Assembly (NCBI GenBank): GCA_017163975.1
Contig: JAFFSR010000374.1
Span: forward strand, 1,784,501-1,848,500
Direction of reading: 5' to 3'
DNA length: 64,000 bases
DNA from: Anastatus disparis
Taxonomy: Eukaryota; Arthropoda; Insecta; Hymenoptera; Eupelmidae
This document shows, in pieces, positions 46,676 to 58,537 of the stretch (position 1 is the stretch's first letter; each line of letters starts with the position of its first letter). Position numbers and translations under genes: made by a program. The notes beneath the pieces were generated by a model. It made no database searches. It was not told the origin of the DNA and worked only from the letters and a program-made list of their open reading frames with translations.

Positions 46676-48353
46676 ATGTTTTCGGCCGTAAACTTTAAAG
46701 ACGGTTTTCATCCCTTTAACAAGGGATTAGGCCGAAAAGAAAAATTACGTGTTTCCTATTTTTGGGTTTTCTACAACATATCAAAAATTCAGGAAAATTG
46801 GAGGTGGACACCTCAGTCGGTTTCGGCTTGTAATTATGATAAACCAATTAGTATACCAACAATTGGCACACATACGGATTCTATGACATATCCGCTTATC
46901 TATCCTAATGGTGGTTATGGATGGATGCCAAATATGAAAAGTAAGTTTGCTAAATCTAATATTTCAAATTTGCAATTTTATGATTATATATTAAGTGCTA
47001 GAAATCAATTTAATCCATACCTCAATTTGGGAAAAATATTTCAACAGTCAATTATTGATACGTTTGTAAGAATTAAAACCTCCAGATTATACAGAAAAAT
47101 CAAAATATATTAAAAAGTGATTGTCAAAAAGGTATTATGGACTATTTACATAACAAAAAAGAATTAAAATTGTCAAAAATTGGAAAAATGGTCATATTAC
47201 TCTCAAACTTTACAGCCAGTCCACGATTTTTGAGACAACATTGATGAACTAAAATAACATTTACACATGTAAATTATCATAGTAAAGCCAACTTTTTTTT
47301 TAACTATGACGTGTAACCCACATTGGAAAGAAATAATATTAGGAAAATGTATTGCGTATAGTTATGTAATTAAATTTCAAAAACGAGGATTACCGCATAT
47401 GCATATGTCGTTATTTTTCGATAAAAATGATAAATTTGACACTTCTGAAAAAGTTGATGAAATAATAATTGCAGAAATCCCAAATAGAGATATATATCCG
47501 AAATTATATATCATTATTAAACAATTCATGATACACGGTTCTTGTGGTATATAAAATATAAATTGTCCATGAATGGATTAAAATACGAAATAATGTACTA
47601 AAAGTTTTCCAGAAAAATTTAATAATACAACAGTATTTGAACCCAATGGATATCCATTATTCAAACGTAAAAATGGTGGTGTCGAAATTATTTTTAAAAT
47701 TAAATTTATAGAAAGAGTTGCAGATAAATGATTTGTTGTTCCTTATAATCCTTACTTATTATTAAAATTTAATGCACACATAAACGTAAAAGTATGTTTC
47801 ACAGTACAATGTATGAAATATTTATTCGAATATTGTTATAAAGGTCATGATTGTGCATACATTAAAATGAGCGAAGTAAATGTTGATTTTTAACCAGAAA
47901 ATAAAGACGCTTTTAAAAATGATAATCATAAAAATGTTGCAAATGAATATGATAAAATACAACAATACATAAATACACGATATTTAGGTCTGCCTGAAGC
48001 AATGCACAGATTATTATAATATCCTTTATATGTTAGTTCACATACTATAAAACAACTAAGCATTCCTGAAGAAAATCAACAAAATTTATTTTTCAAAGAA
48101 GGAAACGAAGAAATGATCATGCAGAAAAATGTGGGAACAATATTAACAGCATATTTTAAATTAAATAGAGAAGATTTAGAAGCACGAAATTACTTGTATC
48201 CAGAAATACCAAATTTCCATACATTAAAGAAAAACTAAAAAAGTGGAATAAAAGAAAAAAAAAGAATCCAATACTTACAAGCAGAGTATTCGACCTTCGG
48301 GAAACGGATTTGACTGAGACAGCAGAATGTGATCCTTAATAAAATAAAAATAA
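46676..48353 (+). pseudogene. Helitron B Rep (HUH) region
   Basis: Rolling-circle replication initiator part of a Helitron protein. Readable pieces in order: MTYPLIYPNGGYGWMPN and LQFYDYILSARNQFNPYL (46870-47030), MTCNPHWKEI (47306), GLPHMHMSLFF with the intact HxH metal site (near 47390), YPKLYIIIKQFMIHG, PYNPYLLLKFNAHIN, CMKYLFEYCYKGHDC, YINTRYLGLPEAMHRLL, and YPEIPNFHTL near 48210. Stops interrupt most joins. It is on the opposite strand from Helitron A and equally old-looking. Confidence 0.85.
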
Positions 48354-48848
48354 ACCCGTGTTTTTTCTTCTTATTGAATAGGCCCCATAGACGGAGATAT
48401 AGACATTTTTTCGAAAATGTAATAACAAGGACTATTTATAAGATTTTAAATAACAAAACAACTTAGACTCTCACAAAAAAATATATAAAAAATGAAGTAC
48501 AGATTAAATGCTTTAATTTAAGCTTTGTTGCATTGAAAAAGCTTATGTGGTTCAAAAGTTACAGGTTATTAAAATATGCTAATTAAATAACGTAAAAAAT
48601 TGATGATATGTCACACGCTAAAAATATTAATAAATAAGTAGTCATTTTCGATTAGGCACAACTTTCGAACCACATTTGCTTTTTTAGTACAATAAAGCTT
48701 AAATTAAAGTATTCAGTCTGTACTTCATTTTATTTTTTATACTTTTTTTTATTAAAGATCTTATAAATGCTCCTTCTTATTATATTTTTAAAAAAATGTC
48801 TATATCTCCATCTATGGGATTATTCAAAGAGAAGAAAAATTACAAGTT
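48354..48848. mobile_element. Palindromic foldback element in Helitron B
   Basis: The arms, about 48354-48600 and 48600-48848, mirror TTTTTTCTTCTTATTGAATA and CGGAGATATAGACATTTTTT. Both carry GAGATAT. There is no coding capacity. The exact ends are uncertain by a few bases and the duplication is unclear. Confidence 0.8.
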
Positions 48849-48919
48849 CATTTTTTTTCATCAAAAAATAATATCCTGCAGTTTCAGCCAAATCTTTTTC
48901 CTCAAGGTCGGATACTCTA

Positions 48920-50445
48920 GAAAAATATAGGTTGCCTACTTTTCCTTTAGTACAACTGTAAAGTTGCCAGATACAAACAAGTTAACAGGCGTTATTAATA
49001 TAGTCTCATAAGTTATTCAATTTAATTTTTTTTTAATGGAAGGATATTTTACTCTTTATCTAACAGTATTAGGTTGCCTTATCAAGAGTGTGTTACATCC
49101 ATGGTTGCCTAAATTTTAAATGTTGAATTTTGAGTTCGAATCTCACATTCCGTTATAAATAATCGTGTTCTTCATGGAAAGTAGATCACAAAGTTAAAAA
49201 CAGTACATATATCGTTCTTGACAAAGTCTGTAGGATACTGTTTACTTTTTTTCAATGCGCATGCATACCTTATTTTCACGAGTTAAGTTTGTTGATATCA
49301 AGAACGCACGTGCATTGTTTTTGACTATATTTTTTATTTTTTTTTAATTCACATGAACGTGCGAGGTCACTTATTGTTTTTAAGCGCACGATTCTTTTTC
49401 TGACCACACTTTACGTGAAAATATTAGTTAACATGATTGAAAATGAATTTAGAGTTATTGATTTTGATAATGAATCTTTTGAGTAATGTTTTTCGAAGTT
49501 GTTGTTTCGGCGAGAAAAAAACTTTGCATACAGTGAAGTTAGGTTGTGTTTAGATTTAATTGATAATTTTGGTTATCATTCATCTTGCTATAAAAAGAAT
49601 AACAGTTTTAAGCAAGAAATATAATAAAGAGTTTATACAGTTTAGCAAGAAGTATGATGTGAGTATATAAAATTTTGTTTCGTATTTAGACAAGCAATTT
49701 TACGCACTCCCATTGACTACGTGGTGAAATCATTTACCAAATATTAATGAGTTGCTGTTATGTAATATTTCCAGGTACCTACACTCTGAAAAAATTAGGA
49801 CCAACAAATGGAACCAAGCTCGTCTCAAGACTTTGTAAGTATTGAGTAATGTTAATTCGTGAAAATATTTCGTACTTCGAGTTTTTTTTTCTCGAATGTA
49901 TCTACTTTTAAGGTGGAACTAAGTATGTCCATAATTGACATCTATCTCACTGGAATCGGAATTCTTGATCCTACTCTAGACTTACAGAAGGTATTAGAAC
50001 CATTATAATAAAAACAACTTTTGCTCGCGGCTTCGCTCGTGTATTGTGTATAGTGTTATGGCAAACGATAGTCTAAAAGTTTTTTTTCTACATTGGTGAA
50101 AATTGGCATCCATTTTTAGTACATATCGTTCCTATGATCGGAAAAATCTTCTTTCAGAACTCTCGGCATCCTTATAAGTTGCATAAATAAGCGTGCGCAA
50201 TGCTTCTCTGTTACTCTCTCACTGCTTGCGCTTGAAACTTAACATTTAAAATCTAGGCAACCATGGATGTGAAGCACTTTTGACAAGGCAACCTAATACT
50301 GTTAAGTAGAGAATAAAATAACCTCACATTTAAAAAAAATTCAATTGAATAACTTATGAGGGTATATTAATAACGCCTGTTAACTTGTTTGTACCTGGCA
50401 ACTTTACAGTTGTACCAAAGGGAAAGTAAGCAACCTATATTTTTC
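48920..50445. mobile_element. DNA transposon with about 215-bp TIRs (TA duplication)
   Basis: Ends GAAAAATATAGGTTGC...GCAACCTATATTTTTC, flanked by TA (48918-48919 and 50446-50447). The TIRs span about 48920-49140 and 50240-50445 and mirror CTAATACTGTTAAGTAGAG-like sequence. The 1.1-kb centre is not palindromic, unlike most neighbours. It contains no transposase, only small ORFs (see the exon-like pair at 49808-49990). It is a non-autonomous element that may carry foreign sequence. Confidence 0.85.
49808..49990 (+). other. Possible pair of small coding exons inside the TIR element
   Basis: An ATG at 49808 opens nine codons (MEPSSSQDF), ending at a GTAAGT donor (49835). A pyrimidine-rich stretch ending CTTTTAAG at 49912 precedes 26 in-phase codons starting VELSMSIIDIYLTGIGILD, followed by GT at 49991. 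Both joins are phase 0. There is no homology I can name. The pattern could be chance, or a captured or degraded first-exon pair of a transposase gene. Confidence 0.25.
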
Positions 50446-50689
50446 TAATTTTTCGTACAACATTCTCTCGACTAATGCTCGATTTTCATCAATAATAAAT
50501 AAAGGAAGTTTATCAAAAAAGATTAATTATAGTTAATGTTATTTAACAATATTGACCTGTGATTTAGCTAGGCAACCCATTTGCGTTTTATTAATGTGCG
50601 TATTATCTAACATATAATCTTTGTCATTATCGAATAACAGATAAGGGTACATATTTCTTATATCTTATTTTAGACAAGAACATTACTTT

Positions 50690-51127
50690 ATTCGGTTATT
50701 ACTATTACATGTTAAAATCACATCCTTTGAAGATTTACGTACTATTGATAATGTAATATACAATTTATTTTATAAGGCAGGTAAAGCTAAACAAGTAATT
50801 AATAAAGATAAAGAATGGGATAGATGTTTGGAAGAACCATCATTGACAGAATTTCCTTATGCTCTTTGGAAATCATTCGCTTTTATTTGCGTTTTTCACA
50901 ATCCTATAAATGCACAATATTTATATGAAAAATATAAAGATAAGTCTTACTATCTTAAATACGAAAAGAATGTAGGCGAAATATATTCATTAAATTTTAT
51001 TCAAAATAATTTACATATCAATGGATTTTCTTTAAAGGATTTTAATTTACGTAACATAAGCCTATATATAAGAGAAGATAATAATGAAACAATCTTCTAT
51101 CATAATAAAATATTTTTAATGAATTGA
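50690..51127 (+). pseudogene. Helitron B linker region
   Basis: About 140 codons with RLLLLHVKITSFEDLRTIDN, the segment between Rep and helicase that reads YYLRLLLLHVKGATSFEDLRT in intact Helitrons. This confirms that the flanks of the 48354-50445 insertions belong to one element. Confidence 0.8.
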
Positions 51128-51279
51128 AAACGAAAATAAATTCCTTAAAAAAGAAACGAAGGCAAATGTTCGGCTGTACTATAAAAAGTTTAAGCAACCA
51201 AAGTAATAAAAAATGTATTTTTATGGATTAAAAGTTATTTACTTAACTTTTTAATAGCTCATTTCATATGTCACAATAT

Positions 51280-51880
51280 AAATTATTTACGTGTGGCTTG
51301 GACAGGTATAGCAGCGAATTCATTGATAGGTGGGAAAACAGTGCACACCACATTTAAACTACTGTTAAATATAACAGATTGTACAACATGTAATGTTAAG
51401 CCTAACTCTACAGAAGGTAAAAAATTCAAGGAATCACAAACAATAATTTAGAATAAAATATCTATGACTTGGAAATTTGCTTTTGAGTCAATTGATCGTC
51501 TTTTTCAAGATTTATACGATGTAGATCAACCCTTCGGTGGTAAAACTATAATTGTATCAAGAGATTTCAGGAAAACATTACCAATTGTTCAACATGGAAG
51601 CCGTCACAACATTATAGAAAATTTGGTTGGATTTAGTTTATTATGGCGAAATTTTATGCGTACGATATTAAGTGAAAACCTGCGAGTTTCAGATAATGAT
51701 AATAATTTTAAACAATGGTTATTAGGTATTGAAAAAGGAATACGTCGTAATCTTTTTGAAGATGATAATGAACTAAGCGCTATACCAGAAAATCTTATCA
51801 TTAGAGAAAATCTTGTCAAAGAGTTAGTATTAACTACAGAATTTCTAAATAAGTTAATTCCCAATGGACTTCCACCACAT
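51280..51880 (+). pseudogene. Helitron B Pif1-like helicase, first part
   Basis: DNA helicase that unwinds during rolling-circle transposition. Readable: AWTGIAANSLIGGKTVHTTFKL (51290-51360), then the frame 51464-51886 with FESIDRLFQDLYD, QPFGGKTIIVSRDFRKTLPIV (motif III region; the usual GGDFRQ reads SRDFRK), NIIENLVGFSLLW and IPNGLPPH at the end. The Walker A loop was not found. The frame runs into the LTR of the inserted gypsy element and resumes at 62309. Confidence 0.88.
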
Positions 51881-51909
51881 TGTTGAGCCCGTGTCTCACT
51901 GTATATATA
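51881..51909 (+). repeat. Gypsy Mag 5' LTR, first 29 bp
   Basis: TGTTGAGCCCGTGTCTCACT matches the first 20 bases of the 3' LTR at 62031 and continues to the insertion point at TATATA. Confidence 0.9.
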
Positions 51910-52189
51910 TGTTACGTCACGACGTATCTTTCATTTCAAAATTTATTATTCCAAAAATATGCAGTTATTGATCAATCAGCTAATTTACCTGGGCAAGCAT
52001 ATTGTAAAATTAAATCATTTCAAAAGGAAGTGCAATGCAATTTACAGAATTAACAAAATAAGAACAATTACGAAGACTACATAAACCAGATTTACCACGT
52101 TAACCATATCATCTAATAAGAGTCAAAATGCATAATAAGCATTGCTCCATCGTTTGACATCAATTCAAAATTCAAATTATAAAACAATT

Positions 52190-52611
52190 CTTTCTTTCTT
52201 TCTTTCTTTTCCTTTAATTGGCCTTTCGATTTTTCATCATAGGCCATCATCAATTTTTGCCCCGAGGGGACTTTTTATTATTAATTTTTTGTGTTGTTCC
52301 GAGGAACTCTCTATTTTGTGTTTTGTGTTCTTCGGGTTCTCTTCCCCGCGGAAAACTACGAAAATTGTTTTTCCCAATTTTCCCAGGGAGTCGAAACCCC
52401 GATCCACTAGGACGCAAGCCAGCTGCCTCAAGCAACTGAGTTACTTTTCGTCCTTTAACGACGGAGCTCGTAAGTGTATTCATAGGAACAAAGCACATGC
52501 AACAGAGGTGCTTGCTTGAAAAACAGCCGCGAGCGGGATTTGATCCACGGCCCCCCGAGAATACGAATCCAATGCTCTTACCGATTGTGCCACAGACCGG
52601 CTCTTCTTATG
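52190..52611 (-). mobile_element. Dimeric tRNA-derived SINE, complete, with 8-bp duplication
   Basis: On the minus strand this begins GAGCCGGTC with an A box TGGCACAATCGG and B box GGATCAAATCC (first tRNA-like unit, about 52528-52605). A second unit (52381-52450) has TAACTCAGTTGC and GGTTTCGACTCC, resembling tRNA boxes. The tail is (GAAA)n, seen as CTTTCTTTC at 52190. AAACAATT flanks both ends (52182-52189 and 52612-52619). RNA polymerase III transcription and LINE-mediated insertion are known for such elements. Confidence 0.88.
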
Positions 52612-52984
52612 AAACAATTATTCTTAAACAAAAGCAGGGATCATCAATATAAAAAGACAGATCAAATCGAGATGAACAGCGCACTTTGAAGCAGGCTGTT
52701 TTAACCCGATCCGTTAATAATTCATGATTCAATAATCAAGGTAATAGTATTTACTGAAGATGGATTGAATGAATGGTAGGTCGATCCAATAACACATGGC
52801 AGTTACAGAATCAAATCAATTTGTTATAATTATACGAATAATACATTAGATAATTGTTATGAATGGTACATCAACAAAATAATAATGAAGAACTTACGTC
52901 ACACTTCACTGATCGAAATTCCTAAAGCCGATTCATCGGCGCATCCATCGGGGCGCAGGTGTTCACCGGTACGGCTGCAATAAA

Positions 52985-53280
52985 CAAAGGTCCTCGGGTA
53001 ATTCACGTCGACTAGTCGGCCGTTACACCATAAACACGAGGGCAATACTGTGCTTCTCACAGTTATACTTAAGTGGGCCTCGTCAACCTATCGGCTGGGA
53101 CGCCACAGGCAAAGAAACACTAATGAATGTGCAGGTAAATCACGTCGACTTATCGGCCGCGACACCTGATTTACGCACACACACACATACAAAGAAACAC
53201 TAATGAGTGTGCAGGTTAATCACGTCGACTTATCGGCCGTAAAACCTGACCCACACTCACACATACAAAGAAAACAACCG
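52985..53280. repeat. Tandem repeats of about 76-80 bp
   Basis: Two full copies begin AAAGAAACACTAATGA at 53111 and 53191, each followed by TGCAGGT, then ATCACGTCGACTTATCGGCCG. A diverged copy of the TCACGTCGACTAGTCGGCCG word is at about 53005. CpG-rich against the AT-rich background. Confidence 0.85.
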
Positions 53281-54249
53281 CAAAGAATCTCCTATCACAC
53301 TACCACTATACCGTACTAAAGATCCGCGCTGATACACACCGAGGAACTGATTTCCACGTCCGTTACAGGCGGCTGCTGGATAAGAACTGACTCTTCAGCT
53401 CATACATGAGACCCCAAGCGCCAGATGCAGGCATTCCCACCTCGCGTATCTCCTCATGAACCGCGTCCTAACATTGCGTGGCACTGTCGCCCCCTCCAAA
53501 CAGGTCCCGAAAGCTGCCTAATCCCAAACAAGGCACTTTTTCGAAGTACTTCATCAAAGAACTTCTACAAGCACTTATAAATAAGCACTTCAAAAGATAC
53601 AATTATCACAATTATATTTCTCGCACTTTAAAATTATACAATTATTCGCGCAATATATTAAATCTCACTATATTCAATTTATTATAAAAGTAACAAATAA
53701 AATCTTTATAATCAATATATTAAATCAAATGTACTTATTTATTGACTGCCTGTATCTACTTAGCTGAATCAAGGTAAGGTTCTTACGATTATATTTATAT
53801 ATATTTCTTTCAAAATTCAAGTTTATTGCAACGATTATTTATAATCGACAGCACATTTAAATCTCCCGCGAAGGACGGTGATAGCAGGCACAACCGCTAC
53901 GCGCCGTCAGTTTTGCTGTTCCCGCAAGAGGAACAGCGAGCTCGAGAACATATAAGACCGGCGGCTCAGCTAGCAGCTAAGCACTGTAAACTATGCTCTT
54001 CCTCTCTCTTAGCCGAGTGAGCACGCTGGCCTAGAGAGAGAGAGCAGTATATAGTACTGGCTTTTCTATATGAGGCTCCCACTTCTTATAAGAAAGCTTG
54101 CTCTCTCACTCGCTCTAATGTACCAAGCCATTAGATGAAAGTTGAATCGTAAATAATCTTTGCTGAGTGCGCTCGCTGGCTTAGATTAAATACGACCGAG
54201 AAAACCGCATCTACGCTTCCTCCCGCCGCCTCCGCTGCGATAAAATTAA

Positions 54250-54585
54250 GGGTGCCGTCCACTCAAAATCTGATAATACTTTTTCTTACCGCCGATAACG
54301 TAGAGCGCTTCTCGCTCTTCGTCACTTTACTACTGTAAGGGTTCCGTACACACACTTGTAAATAATTCTCTTTTATCGTAAAATTTAGTTTATTAAGGGT
54401 ATCGTCCACCCACGCTTTCTTTATCATAATCGTTAGTTCATAAGTAAATATTGTTAGAAGATTAAAGTTCTAAGGGTGTCGTCCACCCAAAAATTTCTTT
54501 GATTGATAAATTATCTTGTATTAATAAGTTTTGTCTTCTCACGACCTATGTTGCAAGTAGAGGACGGCACCGGATAATTGACCGC
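54250..54585. repeat. Run of GGGT...GTCC-ACCC repeats
   Basis: AGGGTGCCGTCCACTC, AGGGTTCCGTACACAC, AGGGTATCGTCCACCC and AGGGTGTCGTCCACCC recur at intervals of about 60-90 bp, and GAGGACGGCACCGG is an inverted form. Each is a small hairpin. The layout recalls 12460-12780. Confidence 0.7.
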
Positions 54586-55326
54586 TCGGGTCATTATCAG
54601 AGACGAACAAAGTCTCTCACCTAAAGCATCTTTTGTTATTCTTATTATTATATTAAACTTCCTTTTTTTTAGCCGACAAGTGGCAATTACAAAAAAATAA
54701 GAGAAACAATTATTCTTTAATTTTCGTTTATTTTCAATTCGTTAAAAAACAAATCATTTTACTTGTGACGCGTCATTCTTTATTTTCGATTTGTTTTATA
54801 TCGAGATAGGTTATTTTGTTTCATTTATAATTGTTATCGACATTGTATTTTTTTTTATTATCCCTAGACAAAATAAAGCTTAGGTACTCCCAAGCATAAA
54901 AACTAATGGTGTCAAATACCCGTTATTCTCCCGTTCTTCCGCCGTCCGTCTCGATCCTCCTCCTGCACCGAATCCTGGTTACTCTCTGAAGCGTCCGGCA
55001 ACAGGACGCAACATTCCTTTCTTTTCATCACTACCTACTCTCAATCTCTTAGATATATACACATATCAATAAAAATATGTCAGGTCACTCGCACGATGGA
55101 TAAAAAGAAAGTAAAAACGATACAATATTTAATCGTGACAACGATTAAAATCAATTAAAATTGGTAGAGTCTTTCTATCACTAGACTAAAATTTGATAAA
55201 ACGTTTTAAAATCAATCACTAACTTTATTCTTTTATTTAATATTATAATAAAACACATTTTCCTCATAAAAACAACATAATTAACTATTAATTCTGTCCT
55301 GATGTAAAGCCAGGACTTAATATACA

Positions 55327-55546
55327 TATAGCAAGTTTGAGGTGTGAGTGTGTGTGGACCGAGTGACTAAGTGGCGCAGTGACGCAGTGACGAAACAATA
55401 GCGCTGTAGCGCATAGAACCGTTTGAGGTCTTGCTCTCTGACTTGTATCAGAATAATCAAATAAAATACCTGACATCGTCATACAGTATGCACCATTGGT
55501 ATTTCTATTATTTTACTTAAGAATCTATCTACTCACGAATACAACA
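55327..55546 (+). repeat. Gypsy Mag 5' LTR, remaining part
   Basis: Aligns with the 3' LTR downstream of the split: GAGTGACTAAGTGGCGCAG, CCGTTTGAGG, GACTTGTATCAGAATAATC and AATACCTGACATCGTCATAC are shared. It ends ACAACA at 55546, followed by AGTTGGCGACGAGGAC, the likely primer-binding site. Confidence 0.9.
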
Positions 55547-55946
55547 AGTTGGCGACGAGGACAAAGAATTGCGGTAGAGATACAATACAAAAAAATCAAT
55601 TGAAATAAGTAGTGTATATACATATAGTTAAAACTACGTGTTTTCAAATTCAACAAATCTACAGAAGGTCGTGCGTAAAACTACTAGTGCATTCTACTAA
55701 AAAACTAATTTAAAAAAACGGTTTGTTGCCGTTACAAGAAAAACAATTTTTCCTTGAAATGAAAATAGACCGAACATTCAAGAAAATAAGTTACACTTAA
55801 TACTACAACGTGAAAACTTATAACCTCAAATCGTACACATGTTCTATTCTTTCAATTAAGTAAAAACCAAGTACGAGGTTTTTACATGCGCTATCATAAT
55901 TACACCTACAAGAAAATACGAGTAAATCGTTACAACTTGCACGTGA

Positions 55947-56850
55947 ATGATGGAAAATACGATTAAAGTTGAAATAGACAAAAGCGACAGTGGTGAAAAT
56001 AATGAAAGTTTTGCTGCGTCCACAGCAAGTACAACTGTAAGCACAGCAACCACTAATTTGAGTACTGAAATTACAATGATGGCTACTCCAAGGTTTCATG
56101 TGGAAGCTTTTGTCCCTGGCATTACAAAATGGGAACGTTGGCTTCAACGTTTGGAAGGAGCACTTTATTGCATTGCATTGGAGATGCTGTATATAATGCA
56201 TTATGTGACAACGTAGGCACGACATCAGTCTACACTATGGAATATGCTGACTTAATAAATAAATTAAAAAAACTCTTTGCCCCAGTCATACTTAAAATAG
56301 CTGAAAATTATAAATTCAACTGCAGAAAGCAACTTGCTGGTAAATCAAAACAAGAATTTGCCACTGTTCTAAATATGCTCACTACTGATTGTGAATTGAG
56401 TGATTATAATAAAAAGCTATACGAAATCAATTTGTTTACGGTTTAAACAGCAAAAAAATTCAATCAATATTACTTTTAACCAAAGACTTAACCTATGATG
56501 CTGCTATACAAACAGCTGTTGCTATGGAGCTGTGCGAGAAAGAAACAAACTAACTGCGAAATAATACTAAAGCAATTGCAGTAAACTATTTAAATAACAA
56601 AAAGATAAGAAAGTTAAATAGCAAGAATACGCATAATAAAAATACAAACTCTAAGCACAAGTCTACACAAAAATTTAAATCATATACACATTGTTATAGC
56701 TGTGGTGAGCATGATCATAAAGCAGACAAATGCAACTTAGAAAAAACCACAACTTGCAATGCTTGTAGGAAAAAAAGTCATTTACAACGTGTCTGCATGA
56801 CGAAATCAGACACGTTACACCAAATTGAAGAAGACGAGTTTTACTAAAAC
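55947..56850 (+). pseudogene. gag: Gypsy Mag Gag with Cys knuckles
   Basis: ATG at 55947 (a Ser/Thr-rich N-terminus and FVPGITKWERWLQRLEGA), then a frame change near 56160 into GDAVYNALCDNVG, a KLKKLFAP helix and CRKQLAGKSKQEFATVLN. A broken Lys-rich stretch ends in CYSCGEHDHKADKC and CNACRKKSHLQRVC (about 56695-56800), typical Mag-type knuckles with variant spacing. It has several stops. Confidence 0.82.
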
Positions 56851-56959
56851 AATCACGAGCAACCGGAGGAACTTTACAGTCTGGATGTGAAGAATGAAAC
56901 TACAGAAGTCTACAATTTGGAATTAGCTGATAATCCAAGGAAATTCCTAAAGTAGCTAA

Positions 56960-58320
56960 AGGTAAACGGAGTTCCCATTATATTTGAAGTTGACTCCAGA
57001 GCTGCTACTACACTTATCAACTATGATATGGTCGAACAACTGATTCCAAGACTACAACTCCATGAATCTTCTCTACAGCTAGTCACCTTCTATGGAACTA
57101 CGATAAACGTAATAGATTTCTCAGTTTCGATTTTATACAAAAGTAAATATTATAAATTAAACTTTTACTTTACTAATGAAAAACGTACACCTTTATGTGA
57201 ACGGGAATGGATAAGGCCCTTCATTACAAAAAAAGGTGCAGATACTTTATTCGGTTTGTCACATTCAACATTACAAAATTCAAAGTTATAATTACAAATC
57301 GATACTAAAGAAAATTGTAATAAAGATAAATTTATTAAAAATATATCACATAAATATTCGAATATGATACGCAAAGATCTTTTCCCAATTAAAGAGTTAA
57401 ACGCTACGCTGATGCTGAGATCGGATGCTAAATCAGAAACGGGTCAATACCTCACTTTAAACGATCGTTCCAGTACTCAAAAAGGATGACAGCGTCTGAA
57501 TTTGCGGTGACTACAGCGTAACGGTGAACCCGCAATTCATGGTTGATCAATACCCGCTACGAACTATCAATGAACTTTTTTCTGATTTAGCTGATTGTAA
57601 ATATTTTGCGAAAATTGACTGTTCACAAGCGTATTTACAATTAACAATCGATAATGAATCAGCGAAAATTCTTACAATAAACACCCAACGTGGTTTGTAC
57701 AATGTATGTCAACTCATATTTGGTATTGCATGTGTGCCTGCAATTCGTCAGAAAATAATAAATGCTTCATTTAATAGAATTGCTGGTATACGCGTTTTTC
57801 AAGCTATCGATGCTAGGGGAACACATTAAAACCCAGAGAAATTTGACGCGATTTCGAAGATGCCACAACCTACAAATGTAAGTGAACTACGATTATTTAT
57901 AGGCATGATTACGTATTATAATTGTTTCATTAAAAGCGTCAGTAATATTTTACATGCTTTAAATAAATTACTCGAAAATGGCGTGAAATTTGTCTGGACA
58001 AATGAATACCAAAATGCTTTTGAATGTGCGAAAGAAGCGTTTGTACAAGATGTTTTTTAGCGCTCTACGATCCAAAATTTAAATAAGTTTTTGCAACCGA
58101 TGCCAGTCCTGTTGGCGTCGGAGGTGTTTTATCTTACATTCACAATGATGGTGCAGAAAGACCGATACAATTTGCTTTACAATAGTTTAATAAAATACAA
58201 CGAAAATATAGTCAAATTTATTGTGAAGCGTATAGTATTTTATTTGCTGTCAAGAAATTCTACCAATATCTTTATAAAAACAAATGTATTTTATATACGG
58301 ACGTTCACTTAAACAAATTT
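56960..58320 (+). pseudogene. pol: Gypsy Mag protease, RT and RNase H remnant
   Basis: A protease-like segment FEVDSRAATTLIN (near 56990; the usual DSGA reads DSRA). RT pieces follow: VDQYPLRTINELFSDL, YFAKIDCSQAYLQL (catalytic Asp) and RGLYNVCQLIFGIA. About 80 codons that should contain the YxDD active site are missing before NPEKFDAISKMPQPTNVSELR. RNase H shows FATDASPVGVGGVL near 58090. The deletion means this copy was dead regardless of the palindrome. Confidence 0.85.
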
Positions 58321-58339
58321 TTAATCCTAATAAAAATTT

Positions 58340-58537
58340 ACCTGCATATAGTCATATGCGTATGCAGCATTACGCTATATTTTTGAGAAGATTTAACTAT
58401 GAAATGAAATATAAAAGATCTGAACATAATAATAATGCAGATTCTCTTTCTAGATTTCCTATCGATTTAAATAATAATGGTAACGTCAATGTGGTTGATA
58501 TATTTCATTCAGAAACTTTAGACATTCTCTCTATATA
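58340..58537 (+). pseudogene. Gypsy Mag RNase H end before the palindrome
   Basis: Reads AYSHMRMQHYAIFLRRFNYE and HNNNADSLSRFP, the usual end of RNase H in Mag elements. The frame is cut at 58537 by the inserted palindrome. Confidence 0.85.

Larger units (their letters stand above)
51910..55326. mobile_element. 3.4-kb TG...CA insertion in the 5' LTR (possible long solo LTR)
   Basis: Starts TGTTACGTCACGACG and ends ACTTAATATACA, with TATA repeated at both edges (51906-51909 and 55327-55330). It carries a SINE (52190-52611), tandem repeats with TCACGTCGACTTATCGGCCG (52985-53280), a TATAA box at 53951, a series of GGGT...GTCC...ACCC repeats (54250-54585), and AATAAA at 54881-54886. These are LTR-like promoter and poly(A) features without any coding region. 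Minus the SINE it is about 3.0 kb, long for an LTR. An alternative is a non-autonomous element of another type. Confidence 0.5.

Noticed and set aside
52528..52605. Functional tRNA gene
   Set aside because: Same reason; it is the head of a dimeric SINE with a (GAAA)n tail and target duplication.
53100..53280. CRISPR-like spaced repeats
   Set aside because: Units are plain tandem duplications of about 78 bp.
55947..56225. Minus-strand Cys-rich protein
   Set aside because: It is the antisense image of the gypsy Gag, which has better support.
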